Positions 8,248-17,088 of a DNA stretch of 64,000 nt are shown piece by piece; the stretch's first letter is position 1; the number at the start of each line of letters is the position of its first letter. The stretch is from Anaerolineae bacterium (lineage in GTDB: Bacteria > Chloroflexota > Anaerolineae > Aggregatilineales > Aggregatilineaceae), in the NCBI GenBank assembly GCA_018432315.1, contig JAHDLB010000010.1:124001-188000 (forward strand). Direction: 5' to 3'. The notes under the pieces are model-generated. The model saw only the letters and a program-made list of their open reading frames with translations. It was not told where the DNA came from and searched no databases. The position numbers and the translations under genes are program-made.

Positions 8248-9680
8248 TGTCCTCGCCCGTCTTGATCCATTGGTTCCGGCGCGATCTGCGGCTGGCGGAC
8301 AACGCCGCGCTGCGGTTTGCGGCGGACCATGCGCGGCAGGTCGTCCCGCTGTTCGTCTTCGATCCGGCCATCCTCACCAGCCCGAACAGCGGCGCGCTCC
8401 GTGTCGCGTTTCTGCTCAAGGCGCTGGGAGCGCTCGACAGATCGCTGCGCGGGCGCGGGGGCCGGCTGTTGATCCGGCACGGGCGCCCGGAGGACGTGCT
8501 GCCCGGCGTGGTGCGCGCCTTCGGAGCGGAAGGCGTGACCTGCAACGCCGACTATTCGCCGTATGCCCGGCGGCGCGATGCAGCCGTGGCGGCGGCGCTC
8601 GACGTGCCGCTGCATCGCTTCGACGATGCCGTGCTGCGCGCACCGGGGACCGTCCTGAAAAACGACGGCGCGCCGTATACGGTCTTCACCCCGTTCAAAA
8701 ACTGCTGGCGCGCGCTGCCCCCGCCGCCGGCAGCGGACCCGCCCAGCGATCCGGGGCCGGCCTTCTACCGTGTCGATGCCGGGCAGGACGTGCCGCCGGT
8801 CCCCTCGCTCCGCGAGCTGGGCTTCGGGCCGACGATCGACGTGTCGGAGGCGAGCGAATCTGCTGCATGGGAGCGGCTCGCGCGGTTCGTGTCCGGGCCG
8901 ATTTACGCGTACAGCAGGGCTCGCAACGCCCTGATTGCCGAGCCGTTCTCCGGCGATCCCCCGGTGGGACCGTCGTGCCTTTCGCCGTATCTGCGCATGG
9001 GCCAGCTCTCGCCGCGCCAGGTCTATTGGGCGGCGCACGACGCACTCGACGACGCACCGGACGACTCCGCGCGCGTGTCGGTGTCCACCTGGATCGACGA
9101 GCTGATCTGGCGCGAGTTCTACATTCACATCCTGCACCACTTTCCGCACGTACTGCGGGGCAATTTCCGACCGGCGTATGACGCGCTGGCGTGGCGTGAC
9201 GCGCCCGAGGAACTCGCGGCGTGGCAGGAGGGACGCACCGGCTTCCCGATTGTCGACGCCGCCATGCGCCAACTGCGCGCCGTGGGCTGGATGCCGAACC
9301 GGGCGCGGATGATCGTCGCCAGCTTTCTGACGAAGGACCTGCTGATCCACTGGCAGGCGGGCGAGCGGCATTTCATGCGGTGGCTGATCGACGGCGACCC
9401 CGCGGCCAACAACGGCGGGTGGCAGTGGGCGGCGGGTACAGGGACAGACGCGCAGCCGTATTTCCGCGTCTTCAACCCGGTATCCCAGTCGCGGACGCAC
9501 GATCCACGCGGCGACTATATCCGGGCGTGGGTGCCGGAGCTGCGCGATGTGCCGGCGAAGGACATTCACGCGCCGTGGGAGTCGGGGAACCGGCCCGCCG
9601 GGTATCCCGTGCCGATCGTGGATCACGCACTCGCCCGCGAGCGCGCGATTCAGGCTCACCAGGCAGTCAAAGAGAGGTAG
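8247..9680 (+). CDS. phrB: Deoxyribodipyrimidine photolyase (class I CPD type)
   Basis: The 477-residue enzyme repairs UV-induced cyclobutane pyrimidine dimers using reduced FAD and light. The N-terminal antenna-binding Rossmann domain starts [14 protein letters not shown]. The C-terminal FAD domain carries [15 protein letters not shown], the [13 protein letters not shown] segment and [20 protein letters not shown], with the conserved Trp residues of class I photolyases. The length is usual. The start overlaps the preceding stop by one base, so it is the last gene of a coupled three-gene operon. Because F420 genes occur in this window, its antenna could be the deazaflavin FO (8-HDF) rather than MTHF; that is inference. 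Confidence 0.93.
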   Translation: MSSPVLIHWFRRDLRLADNAALRFAADHARQVVPLFVFDPAILTSPNSGALRVAFLLKALGALDRSLRGRGGRLLIRHGRPEDVLPGVVRAFGAEGVTCNADYSPYARRRDAAVAAALDVPLHRFDDAVLRAPGTVLKNDGAPYTVFTPFKNCWRALPPPPAADPPSDPGPAFYRVDAGQDVPPVPSLRELGFGPTIDVSEASESAAWERLARFVSGPIYAYSRARNALIAEPFSGDPPVGPSCLSPYLRMGQLSPRQVYWAAHDALDDAPDDSARVSVSTWIDELIWREFYIHILHHFPHVLRGNFRPAYDALAWRDAPEELAAWQEGRTGFPIVDAAMRQLRAVGWMPNRARMIVASFLTKDLLIHWQAGERHFMRWLIDGDPAANNGGWQWAAGTGTDAQPYFRVFNPVSQSRTHDPRGDYIRAWVPELRDVPAKDIHAPWESGNRPAGYPVPIVDHALARERAIQAHQAVKER

Positions 9681-9785
9681 GCACCGCCTCCATTACGCGG
9701 TATGCTTATCCAGGTCAAGCAGCCCGTTGTGCAGTGAAGATGTGTGGCTGGCCGACTATGTTCCGCCCCAATTCATCCGAACCCC

Positions 9786-9814
9786 TTGACCCCTGCGCCA
9801 GAATGCAATAATCT
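9786..9814 (+). promoter_or_regulatory. Sigma-70-type promoter of the radical SAM gene
   Basis: TTGACC at 9786-9791, a 17-base spacer and TAATCT at 9809-9814 match the -35/-10 pattern. The start codon is about 35 bases downstream of the expected transcription start. Confidence 0.55.
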
Positions 9815-9855
9815 AGACGAACGTTACAAAAATTCGAGAGGTGGGCGTTGTAATT

Positions 9856-11766
9856 ATGACTGAGATACAGCAGGTATTGGATCGTGTGCTGCTGTCGGTT
9901 CAGAAACCGGGACGATACGTCGGCGGCGAGTATAACAGCGTTTCGAAGGAATGGGACTCGGTTTCGTTCCGGGCGGTCATGGCCTTTCCGGACATTTATG
10001 ATATTGGCATGTCCAACCTGGGCTGGATGATCCTGTACGGGTTGATCAACGACCAGCCGGACATGTTCGCGGATCGCGTCTTCAGCCCGTGGTCCGACAT
10101 GGAAGACGTGATGCGGCGCGAGGGGCTGCCGCTGTACGGCCTCGAGAGCAAGCGCCCCCTGCGCGATTTCGACCTGATCGGGATCAGCCTGCCTTACGAG
10201 CAGTTGTATACCAACGTGCTCAACATGCTCGATCTGGCCGGGATGCCGGTGCGCGCTGCCGACCGGGATGAGACCTACCCGGTCGTGATCGCGGGCGGTC
10301 ACGCCTGTTTCAACCCGGAACCGATGGCCGATTTCATCGACGCGTTTGCCATCGGCGAGGGTGAAGAGGTGATGATGGACATCTGCCGGACGCTGCGCGA
10401 CCTGCGCGGGCAGCCGCGCGATGTCCAACTGCGCGCCCTGGCCGAGATCGACGGCGTGTACGTCCCGCGTTTCTACGATGTGGCCTATTACGCCGATGGC
10501 ACCGTCGCGGGGGTGAGCCCCAACACGCCGGGCGTGCCCGGGACCGTTCGCAAGCGGATCGTGCCCGTCCTGCCCAAACCGTTCACGCAGTTCCTGGTGC
10601 CGCACGTAGACACGATCCACAACCGGGCGCCGATTGAAATCATGCGCGGCTGCACGCGCGGCTGCCGGTTCTGCCACGCGGGCATGGTGACGCGCCCGGT
10701 GCGGGAGCGCCCGGTCGAGGAAGTCGTCGCGGCGGCGGAAGAGATCGTGCGCAACACGGGCTTCGAGGAGTTGGGGCTGCTGAGCCTCTCGTCGTCGGAT
10801 TACACACCGGTCAAAGAGCTGGTGAACGCCATCAGCAAGACGTTCGACGGCCAGAACATCAGCGTTGGGCTGCCGAGCCTGCGCATCGAGTCGGTGAGCG
10901 TCGACCTGATGGACGCGCTCCAGAACACGCGGCGCAGCGGGTTCACCTTCGCGCCCGAAGCGGCCACCGAGAGCATGCGCAACCGGATCAACAAGACGGT
11001 GTCGGACGACCAGCTTCTCGCCACGGCGCGCGAGGTGTACTCGCGCGGGTGGGTGACGATCAAGCTGTATTTCATGATCGGGCACCCCAGCGAGACGCTG
11101 GACGACGTGCAGGCTATCGTCGACCTGGCGCGCGCAGTGCTGGCCGAGGGGCGCAAGATTCACGGCAAAAAAGCGACTGTCAACGTGGGCGTGAGCACGT
11201 TCGTCCCCAAGCCTCACACGCCGTTCCAGTGGGTGCCGCTGGACACGCTCGACCAGATCACCGCGAAACAACGCCTGCTCAAGCGCGGCCTGCGCGGGCA
11301 CGGCCTCAACCTGCGGTGGAACCGGCCCGAAGAGACGCTGCTCGAAGCGTTTTTGAGCCGGGGCGACCGCCGTCTGGGGGCCGTCATCGAGCGCGCGTGG
11401 CGGCTGGGCACGAAGTTCGACGCGTGGCAGGAGCACCACGATCACGACGCGTGGCGGCAGGCGTTCGAGGCCGAAGGGCTGGAGATGGATTTCTACACGC
11501 ACCGGCCCCGCTCGGTCGACGAAGTGTTCCCGTGGGATCACCTGGACATCGCGGTGAAGAAGTCCTTCCTGAAGGAAGATTACCTGATGTCGCTGGAGGG
11601 CGAAACGCGCGACGACTGCCGGAACCAGTGTTTCGCGTGCGGGATTCTGCCGAAGTTCCGGGAGACGCGGATGGAGACGCCGGCAGAGGCGTGGAAGTGC
11701 CCGCCGGTGGTGCCCAGGGCGCTGCGCAAACGCCCGGCGGAGGTGATCCCGCTGACCCCGCGCTAG
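9856..11766 (+). CDS. B12-binding-type radical SAM protein (TIGR03960-like)
   Basis: The 636-residue protein has an N-terminal cobalamin-binding-like region (about 30-150, beginning VMAFPDIYDIGMSNLG) and a radical SAM core with the cluster motif CTRGCRFC (C-x3-C-x2-C, near residue 265). A late SWVTIKLYFMIGHP-type block and a Cys-rich segment CRNQCFACG close to the C-terminus follow. This matches the YgiQ-related TIGR03960 family, whose reaction is unknown. In many genomes it is paired with a DUF2344 (TIGR03936) gene and an RNase G gene; here it stands alone with its own promoter and terminator. ATG 9856 follows GAGAGGTGG; GTG 9841 is the alternative. Confidence 0.82.
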   Translation: MTEIQQVLDRVLLSVQKPGRYVGGEYNSVSKEWDSVSFRAVMAFPDIYDIGMSNLGWMILYGLINDQPDMFADRVFSPWSDMEDVMRREGLPLYGLESKRPLRDFDLIGISLPYEQLYTNVLNMLDLAGMPVRAADRDETYPVVIAGGHACFNPEPMADFIDAFAIGEGEEVMMDICRTLRDLRGQPRDVQLRALAEIDGVYVPRFYDVAYYADGTVAGVSPNTPGVPGTVRKRIVPVLPKPFTQFLVPHVDTIHNRAPIEIMRGCTRGCRFCHAGMVTRPVRERPVEEVVAAAEEIVRNTGFEELGLLSLSSSDYTPVKELVNAISKTFDGQNISVGLPSLRIESVSVDLMDALQNTRRSGFTFAPEAATESMRNRINKTVSDDQLLATAREVYSRGWVTIKLYFMIGHPSETLDDVQAIVDLARAVLAEGRKIHGKKATVNVGVSTFVPKPHTPFQWVPLDTLDQITAKQRLLKRGLRGHGLNLRWNRPEETLLEAFLSRGDRRLGAVIERAWRLGTKFDAWQEHHDHDAWRQAFEAEGLEMDFYTHRPRSVDEVFPWDHLDIAVKKSFLKEDYLMSLEGETRDDCRNQCFACGILPKFRETRMETPAEAWKCPPVVPRALRKRPAEVIPLTPR

Positions 11767-11790
11767 GCTATGGCATGGCGAAGATAGAGT

Positions 11791-11817
11791 GCCCCATCGT
11801 TGAGCTGGGGCGTTTTT
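11791..11817 (+). terminator. Intrinsic terminator of the radical SAM gene
   Basis: GCCCCA at 11791-11796 pairs with TGGGGC at 11806-11811 and is followed by GTTTTT. It begins 24 bases after the radical SAM stop codon. Confidence 0.75.
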
Positions 11818-11820
11818 CGT

Positions 11821-12600
11821 TCAGGTGATGCTGACCGAGCCGAAAACCGTGCTGGCGGTGACCTCGAGGCCGATTTGATCGCCCGGATCGCCGTCGGGCA
11901 GGTTGGTATACACGCCCGGCTCCAGTTCGCGGAAGCGGTTGGGGTTGATGCGCAGGCGCCCGAACGGGCCGGTTTTCACCGTGATGATCGCCCGCGACCG
12001 GTCCGGGATCGAGATCCGGACGTCGCCCAGCGTGGAGCGGGCAACAATCGGCCCGTCGGTGCGGATCGGGCAGGCGACGCTGACGTGTCCCAGGCCCGAG
12101 GCGATATACGCGCGGGTGATGTCCAGGCCGCGCAGGTCCACGTCCAGGCGGCCCAGAAAGGCGCTCACCAGCAGTTCCCAGGGCAGGTCCTGCGCGATGC
12201 CGAGATCCCAATCGGCGAGAGACATCCACCAGGTGTGGCCGCGCTGCATTTTGAGCGTGGCGTGGTTGTTGCGGACGGTGAGCGCCGGACGCGAGCGCGC
12301 GGTGTACTGCCCGGCGATGAGGCGGCCCGGCTTGCGCAGCGCGCGCAACTGCACGTCGAGCTCGCCGCTCTCGACCTCGAGCGAGGCCGACTGCACGCTG
12401 CCGCGCGTGATGCCGAAGGTATGGTCCGACCAGCCCAGGCCGATGTCGCCGCGGGTGAGCAGTTGAATCCCCAGCAGGACCAACACAACGGGCCAGTACG
12501 AACTCACGTCGAGATCGATCAGCAGGAAGTTGCCCAGCAGCAGCAGCGCGCCGCCGATGATCAACACGAACGGCCAGAGCCAGAGGATGCGCTTCGCCAT
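11821..12600 (-). CDS. LiaI/LiaF-like membrane protein
   Basis: The 259-residue protein has two N-terminal membrane segments (WPFVLIIGGALLLLGNFLL, then YWPVVLVLLGIQLL) followed by a beta-rich soluble domain of repeated short strands ending VFGSVSIT. This layout matches the DUF5668/LiaF-like group, related to cell-envelope stress sensing in Firmicutes. The actual role here is unknown. It starts 9 bases downstream of the sigma factor stop and is probably cotranscribed with it. Confidence 0.65.
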   Translation of the reverse strand: MAKRILWLWPFVLIIGGALLLLGNFLLIDLDVSSYWPVVLVLLGIQLLTRGDIGLGWSDHTFGITRGSVQSASLEVESGELDVQLRALRKPGRLIAGQYTARSRPALTVRNNHATLKMQRGHTWWMSLADWDLGIAQDLPWELLVSAFLGRLDVDLRGLDITRAYIASGLGHVSVACPIRTDGPIVARSTLGDVRISIPDRSRAIITVKTGPFGRLRINPNRFRELEPGVYTNLPDGDPGDQIGLEVTASTVFGSVSIT

Positions 12601-12609
12601 CGGTTCCTC

Positions 12610-13863
12610 CTAGACTTCCAGCAGATAGTCCTGTAGCAGTTGGTGCGCGGACGAATGGCGCAGCCGGTTGAGCGCCTGGGCCTCGAGTTGGCGGACTCGC
12701 TCGCGCGTCACGCCGATCTGCTGACCGACCTCTTCCAGAGTGTGCGTTTCTCCGTCCAATAAACCATAGCGCAATTGCAGAATATGCGCCTCTCGCTGGG
12801 GCAGGCGGGCCAGGACCTGCGCCAGATGCTCGCGCAGCAGGTTGTTGGTCACGACCTCGGCTGGCTCCGGGCTGGATTTGTCCTCGATGAAGTCCCCGAA
12901 CTCGGAGTCGGCGTCTTCCTCGATTGGCGTTTCCAGGCTGATCGGCCTGCGCGAGATCTCGATCAGGTTGGTGATCTTGTCCGGCGTGGTTTCCATCGCG
13001 TCGGCCAGCTCGTCGGTGTTCGGCTCGCGGCCCAGTTCCTGGGTGAGCTGGGTGGACACGCGGCGCAGGCGGTTGATCTGGTCGCCCATGTGCACCGGCA
13101 CGCGAATCGTCCGCCCCTGGTCGGCCACGGCGCGGCTGACGGCCTGCCGGATCCACCACGTCGCGTAAGTGCTGAACTTGTGGCCGCGCTGGTACTCGAA
13201 CTTGCGCGCGGCGCGGATCAGGCCGATGTTGCCTTCCTGGATGAGATCGAGAAACTGCACGCCGCGCCCGATGTATTTCTTCGCCACGCTGATGACCAGG
13301 CGCGAGTTGGCGCGCACCAGGTATTCCTGGGCGGCTTCGCCATCCTCGACCAGCCATTCAAGCTCAGCGATGTCGTCGGCGGGCAGGCTGTCGCCATATT
13401 CGCGGATCTGCTCGGCGGCCAGTTTGCCGGCCTCCATGCGTTTCGCAAGCGCGACTTCTTCCTCGGCGGTCAGCAAGGGGACGCGCCCGGCTTCCTTCAG
13501 GTACAGCCCGACGACGTCGTCGGTATCGAGCGCCTGCTGGTAGCCTTCGTCTTTGATGAGGTCTTCATACAGCGCGCTCGGGTCGAGGGCCGCTTCGTGC
13601 TCCTCGTCCTCCTCCGCGAGCTGCGGCTCGCCCTCTTCCGCCTCGGACTCGATGGGCAGCGCCGGCACGACTTCGATGCCGGCGGACCCCAACGCGTCGA
13701 GCAACTCGTCCAGCAGCTCGACATTGTGCTCCAGGGCGGGCATGAGCGTCAGGATGTCATCGTAGGTGACGTATCCCTGCGTCTCGCCCTGAGACACGAG
13801 CTGTTGCCAGAGTTGGTTATCGGGTGTTATCGATTGCGTTTGTTGCGTTTCGACTACGGTCAT
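12610..13863 (-). CDS. sigA: Primary RNA polymerase sigma factor (SigA/RpoD)
   Basis: The 417-residue protein has region 1.1 (YVTYDDILTLMP, about 30-42), an acidic spacer rich in Glu, region 1.2 (DVVGLYLKEAGRVPLLTAEE), region 2 with the -10-recognition helix KFSTYATWWIRQAVSRA, region 3 (GREPNTDELADAM) and region 4 with the helix-turn-helix HTLEEVGQQIGVTRERVRQ. This is the usual arrangement of a housekeeping group 1 sigma factor. ATG 13863 begins a plausible region 1.1; no strong ribosome-binding site precedes it, and an in-frame start at 13899 would lie inside the terminator hairpin. A terminator ends only about 28 bases before the start. Confidence 0.93.
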   Translation of the reverse strand: MTVVETQQTQSITPDNQLWQQLVSQGETQGYVTYDDILTLMPALEHNVELLDELLDALGSAGIEVVPALPIESEAEEGEPQLAEEDEEHEAALDPSALYEDLIKDEGYQQALDTDDVVGLYLKEAGRVPLLTAEEEVALAKRMEAGKLAAEQIREYGDSLPADDIAELEWLVEDGEAAQEYLVRANSRLVISVAKKYIGRGVQFLDLIQEGNIGLIRAARKFEYQRGHKFSTYATWWIRQAVSRAVADQGRTIRVPVHMGDQINRLRRVSTQLTQELGREPNTDELADAMETTPDKITNLIEISRRPISLETPIEEDADSEFGDFIEDKSSPEPAEVVTNNLLREHLAQVLARLPQREAHILQLRYGLLDGETHTLEEVGQQIGVTRERVRQLEAQALNRLRHSSAHQLLQDYLLEV

Positions 13864-13891
13864 TTCACGTTTACTGTCAGGCCTTTGACAC

Positions 13892-13918
13892 AAAAACACC
13901 CTACCGCCAACGGTAGGG
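13892..13918 (-). terminator. Terminator immediately upstream of sigA
   Basis: CCCTACCG (13899-13906) and CGGTAGGG (13911-13918) form a perfect 8-bp stem with a four-base loop; on the minus strand it is followed by TGTTTTTG. It ends the DUF4340 gene and sits about 28 bases before the sigA start, close enough to lie in the sigA leader. Confidence 0.8.
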
Positions 13919-13953
13919 CGCCCTAGATTTCCCCGGACAACCGGAGACAGGCA

Positions 13954-14616
13954 CTAGGGCCCAGGAGACGTGGCTTCACCCGTGTCAGGCGTCACGTCGG
14001 GTGTTGGCGTGATCTGAAGCGATGCAGATAGCATGTTCAATAGCAAATCAACGATGGACTTGCGGATCAGGTAGATCCGTTGACGTTCGGGCGAGTCAAC
14101 GTACACATAGTATGCCACATGATCGGGATTCGCGTCACCCACCTCGATGAGCGACTCGAATGGGCGGCCCGTTGAGTCGGTGGCGCGAAAACGGCAGCGA
14201 TATGCCGGCTCGGGCCGAAGCCCGAACAGCTCCAGGTTGGCGGGCGTGGCGTCGAACCACTGCTCGGCGGCCATGAGCACCAGCGATGCAGCCGCTTCGT
14301 TGACCAGGGTCTGGTTGATGCCGGCTGCCGCGATCTCGTCCTGGATGCCGGATATGTTAGGAGCGTACCATAACCCGCTCTCGTCGCGCATCACCAATCT
14401 GCCTGTACCTGTAGTGACATCCAGCACATCTATCCCGATGATCTGTGCAGGACGGGACAATTCCGGGTACAGGACAGACTCGAGCTCGGCTTGCCGGGTT
14501 GCCTCATAGTTCAAAAGCTGCGCTTGCTGCGCTGCCGGGTCGTCGAGCATGAGGCCGGCGACCAACACCGCCGCGAAACCGGCCAGCACGATATACCCTG
14601 CCTGGCGCTTGACCAT
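13954..14616 (-). CDS. DUF4340-type protein of the Gld-like ABC operon
   Basis: The 220-residue protein has one N-terminal membrane segment (YIVLAGFAAVLVAGLML) and an extracytoplasmic domain with the DUF4340 pattern (LVMRDESGLWYAP, then LELFGLRPEPAYR). It ends in a Thr/Pro-rich tail. DUF4340 proteins are regularly encoded after GldG-like proteins of ABC-2 transporters; their function is unresolved. It follows the GldG-like gene by about 45 bases. Confidence 0.7.
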   Translation of the reverse strand: MVKRQAGYIVLAGFAAVLVAGLMLDDPAAQQAQLLNYEATRQAELESVLYPELSRPAQIIGIDVLDVTTGTGRLVMRDESGLWYAPNISGIQDEIAAAGINQTLVNEAAASLVLMAAEQWFDATPANLELFGLRPEPAYRCRFRATDSTGRPFESLIEVGDANPDHVAYYVYVDSPERQRIYLIRKSIVDLLLNMLSASLQITPTPDVTPDTGEATSPGP

Positions 14617-14662
14617 CTCAGTGTCCTGACGAAGCTCCGCAAGCCTGCCCCTAGAGTTTAAC

Positions 14663-16327
14663 CTAACGGCGGCGATACCACCAAACCGCTCCGCCGGCCA
14701 GCAGTACCAGGCCCGGCAGGATCACCATGGTGATGGTGGCGATCGTCGTGCGTTCCCGGTCGCTGACCACTACGGCGAGCCGGGTGGGATCGCTCACCGG
14801 GCTGAAGCTGACCGCGTCCACGAATCCGGTCAGCCAGTCGACGGTGTCCGTCCAGAGGAAGGTGTTGCCCGGATACTCCTCAACGAAATCGTTCTTGAAG
14901 ACGTCCGAATCGCCGATGACGATCACCCTGGGCTTCGTCTCTTCCTGGCTTTCGACCGAGTAACGCGCGGTGGCGGCCAGCAGCAGCGGGCCGGGCGTGT
15001 CCTCGCCCTGGTCGAAGGCGATCTGTGAGTCGGACAGGATGCCTTCCAGATTGCTCTCGGCAAACGACCCGTCGGACGAGTACAGCAGCGGCGCGCGCTG
15101 GTAGCGGCTCTGCCGGGCGGTTGGTGTCTCGGCCAGCTCGATTGCGCGCACGAACTGCATCACGATCTGGGCGTCGCGCACGTCGGCCAACATCTGGTGC
15201 GGCGCGATCTGGTCTACCAACAGGGTGAACTCGTTCCCGATTGCCAGCCGCGTCTCGATGACGACGCTATCCCGCACGCGAATGCCGAACTCGTCCCAGA
15301 GGTATTCGCTGAAGGCGCTGCCCTCTTCCAGGAAGGTGTTGGTGAGCGACGTGCCGATGTCCACCAGCGGCGGATCGGTGAAGATCGCCAGCCGGCCGCC
15401 GCGCTGCAAAAAGTCGTCGATGAGCTGCACCTCGGCTTCGACGAACGGCGTGCGCGCCCCGGCGATGATCAGCGCGTTGGCGTCGTCCGGAATGCCAGTG
15501 TTGAGCGCGTCCATCAGGCGCAGCGGCTCGACGGCGATGCCCGCGCCTTCCAGGCTGACGCGCAGGCGCGAGATCCCGATCTTGTCCACCCGGTCGAGGT
15601 CCAGCTCGCCATGGCCGGTGGTGAAATACACCTTGAACTGCCCGGCAGAGGCGATGGTCTTCAGCCCGGTCGTGATGGCGCGCTCGTCTACACCGCCCAG
15701 GTAGAGCGGGGGCGTGCGCGGGTCCGGGTTCCCATCGGCACCCAGCACGGACAGGAACAGGTCGCCGTCATAGCCGGGTTGGTAGCCGTACTGTTGGGCG
15801 AGATCGGGGCGCTCGTCGGGATCGACATAGGCGACTTCGACCGCGTCATCACCCTCGGCCTCGTACTGGCGCAGCAGCAGGTCGGCGGACTCCTGCTCGC
15901 GGAGCGCGTTTCGGCTGAAGAACCCGACGATGCGCACCCGGAAACCGCGATCCTGAAGCTGGTCGATGGTGGTGAGCGTGGTCGAACTCAGCGAATAGCG
16001 TTGGCGCGACGTGAGATCGACGGTGATGTTGGCCCGGTCGACCAGCAGGTAGACGAGGATGATGAAGCCAACGAACAGGACCGTGATCAATACGCTCGTC
16101 GTGGCATACGCCGTTTGGCGCCCCGTGATCCACGCCTGGAACTCGCCGGGGGCCGCCCGCATCCACACGGCGATCCCGGCCACGCCGGCGGCGACGCAGG
16201 CGAACACCGGAAGCGACACGTCGCGGGTGATGAGAAACACGATACCCCCCGCAACCAGCGCCACCGCGCCGCCCACGCCAACCCAACTGATGAGCGCCGC
16301 CTGTTTGGCGGTTGTCGGCTGGTCCAT
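14663..16327 (-). CDS. GldG-like ABC transporter accessory protein
   Basis: The 554-residue protein has membrane segments near the N-terminus (about 10-35, 38-55 and 75-98), a large extracytoplasmic domain typical of ABC_transp_aux (GldG) proteins (FRVRIVGFFSRN near 160, YFTTGHGELDLDRVDKIG near 270, DANALIIAGARTPF near 325), and a C-terminal membrane helix IATITMVILPGLVLLAGGAVWW. ATG 16327 overlaps the permease stop (TGATG), so the two are translationally coupled; longer openings run into the permease gene. GldG-type proteins form ABC systems with GldA and GldF, known from gliding bacteria but widespread elsewhere. The substrate is unknown. Confidence 0.8.
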   Translation of the reverse strand: MDQPTTAKQAALISWVGVGGAVALVAGGIVFLITRDVSLPVFACVAAGVAGIAVWMRAAPGEFQAWITGRQTAYATTSVLITVLFVGFIILVYLLVDRANITVDLTSRQRYSLSSTTLTTIDQLQDRGFRVRIVGFFSRNALREQESADLLLRQYEAEGDDAVEVAYVDPDERPDLAQQYGYQPGYDGDLFLSVLGADGNPDPRTPPLYLGGVDERAITTGLKTIASAGQFKVYFTTGHGELDLDRVDKIGISRLRVSLEGAGIAVEPLRLMDALNTGIPDDANALIIAGARTPFVEAEVQLIDDFLQRGGRLAIFTDPPLVDIGTSLTNTFLEEGSAFSEYLWDEFGIRVRDSVVIETRLAIGNEFTLLVDQIAPHQMLADVRDAQIVMQFVRAIELAETPTARQSRYQRAPLLYSSDGSFAESNLEGILSDSQIAFDQGEDTPGPLLLAATARYSVESQEETKPRVIVIGDSDVFKNDFVEEYPGNTFLWTDTVDWLTGFVDAVSFSPVSDPTRLAVVVSDRERTTIATITMVILPGLVLLAGGAVWWYRRR

Positions 16328-17088
16328 CAGCGCCACCTCCGCGATTCGATCAGGCGGGTGGTGATGAAGATCACGGCCACGATCAGCCCGATGAAGAACA
16401 CGACATCCTCGAACCGGATCACGCCGATCAGGAACGACGTGGAATAGTGCGATTGCAGGCTCAGCGACCGGATGACCTCGGCCACGGGACGGTTCTGGAT
16501 CACGCTGCCGGCGAAGTCGCCCAGCCACAGGATGAACAGAGCGGAGATGCTCAGGAACCCGGCAACGACCTGGTTCTCGGTCACTGCCGAGAACAGCAGC
16601 CCTACCGCCAGCGCCGCGCCGCCGAACAACCAGATGCCCATGTACCCGCTGATGACCGGGCCAATGTCGAGCTCCGGGGCGATCTCGTAGGCGCGGACGG
16701 TGGTGATCGACAGCCAGATCGCCTGGTAGGTCAGCGTCAGGCCGAGGATGAACGTGTAATAGGCCCAGGCGCCGAGGAACTTGCCGAGGACGATATCGCC
16801 GTCACGTGCCGGGGCGGTCAGCAGCAGCTCGAGCGTGCCCTCGCGCGATTCTTCCGCGAAGAGGCGCATGGTGAGCAGCGGCGCGAAGAAGATCGTGAGG
16901 AACCCGAACGCAGCGAGCACCGCAGTGCCGTCCGGCGGGCGCTGGCCCACGCGCGAGGCCAGATCGGTGTTGAACTGGAACCCGGTCAGCATCAGGATCG
17001 CGAAGGCGACCAGATAGGCGATGGGCGAGGTGAAGTACTGGCTCAACTCGCGCCGGGCGATGATGGCGACGTTACGCACGGCGGGCAC
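16327..17088 (-). CDS. ABC-2 type permease (GldF-like)
   Basis: The 253-residue integral membrane protein opens RNVAIIARRELSQYFTSPIAY, a hallmark of GldF-like ABC-2 permeases, and has six predicted membrane segments. The cytoplasmic stretch EESREGTLELLLTAP is the conserved coupling region. It overlaps the ATPase gene by 17 bases upstream and the GldG-like gene by one base downstream, so all three belong to one operon. Confidence 0.85.
   Translation of the reverse strand: MPAVRNVAIIARRELSQYFTSPIAYLVAFAILMLTGFQFNTDLASRVGQRPPDGTAVLAAFGFLTIFFAPLLTMRLFAEESREGTLELLLTAPARDGDIVLGKFLGAWAYYTFILGLTLTYQAIWLSITTVRAYEIAPELDIGPVISGYMGIWLFGGAALAVGLLFSAVTENQVVAGFLSISALFILWLGDFAGSVIQNRPVAEVIRSLSLQSHYSTSFLIGVIRFEDVVFFIGLIVAVIFITTRLIESRRWR

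Noticed and set aside
9856-11766. FO synthase (CofG/CofH) for F420
   Set aside because: The cluster motif and the B12-binding-like N-terminus match the YgiQ/TIGR03960 group, not FO synthase.
12775-13926. 383-codon plus-strand open frame over the sigma factor
   Set aside because: The opposite strand encodes a full SigA with all regions.
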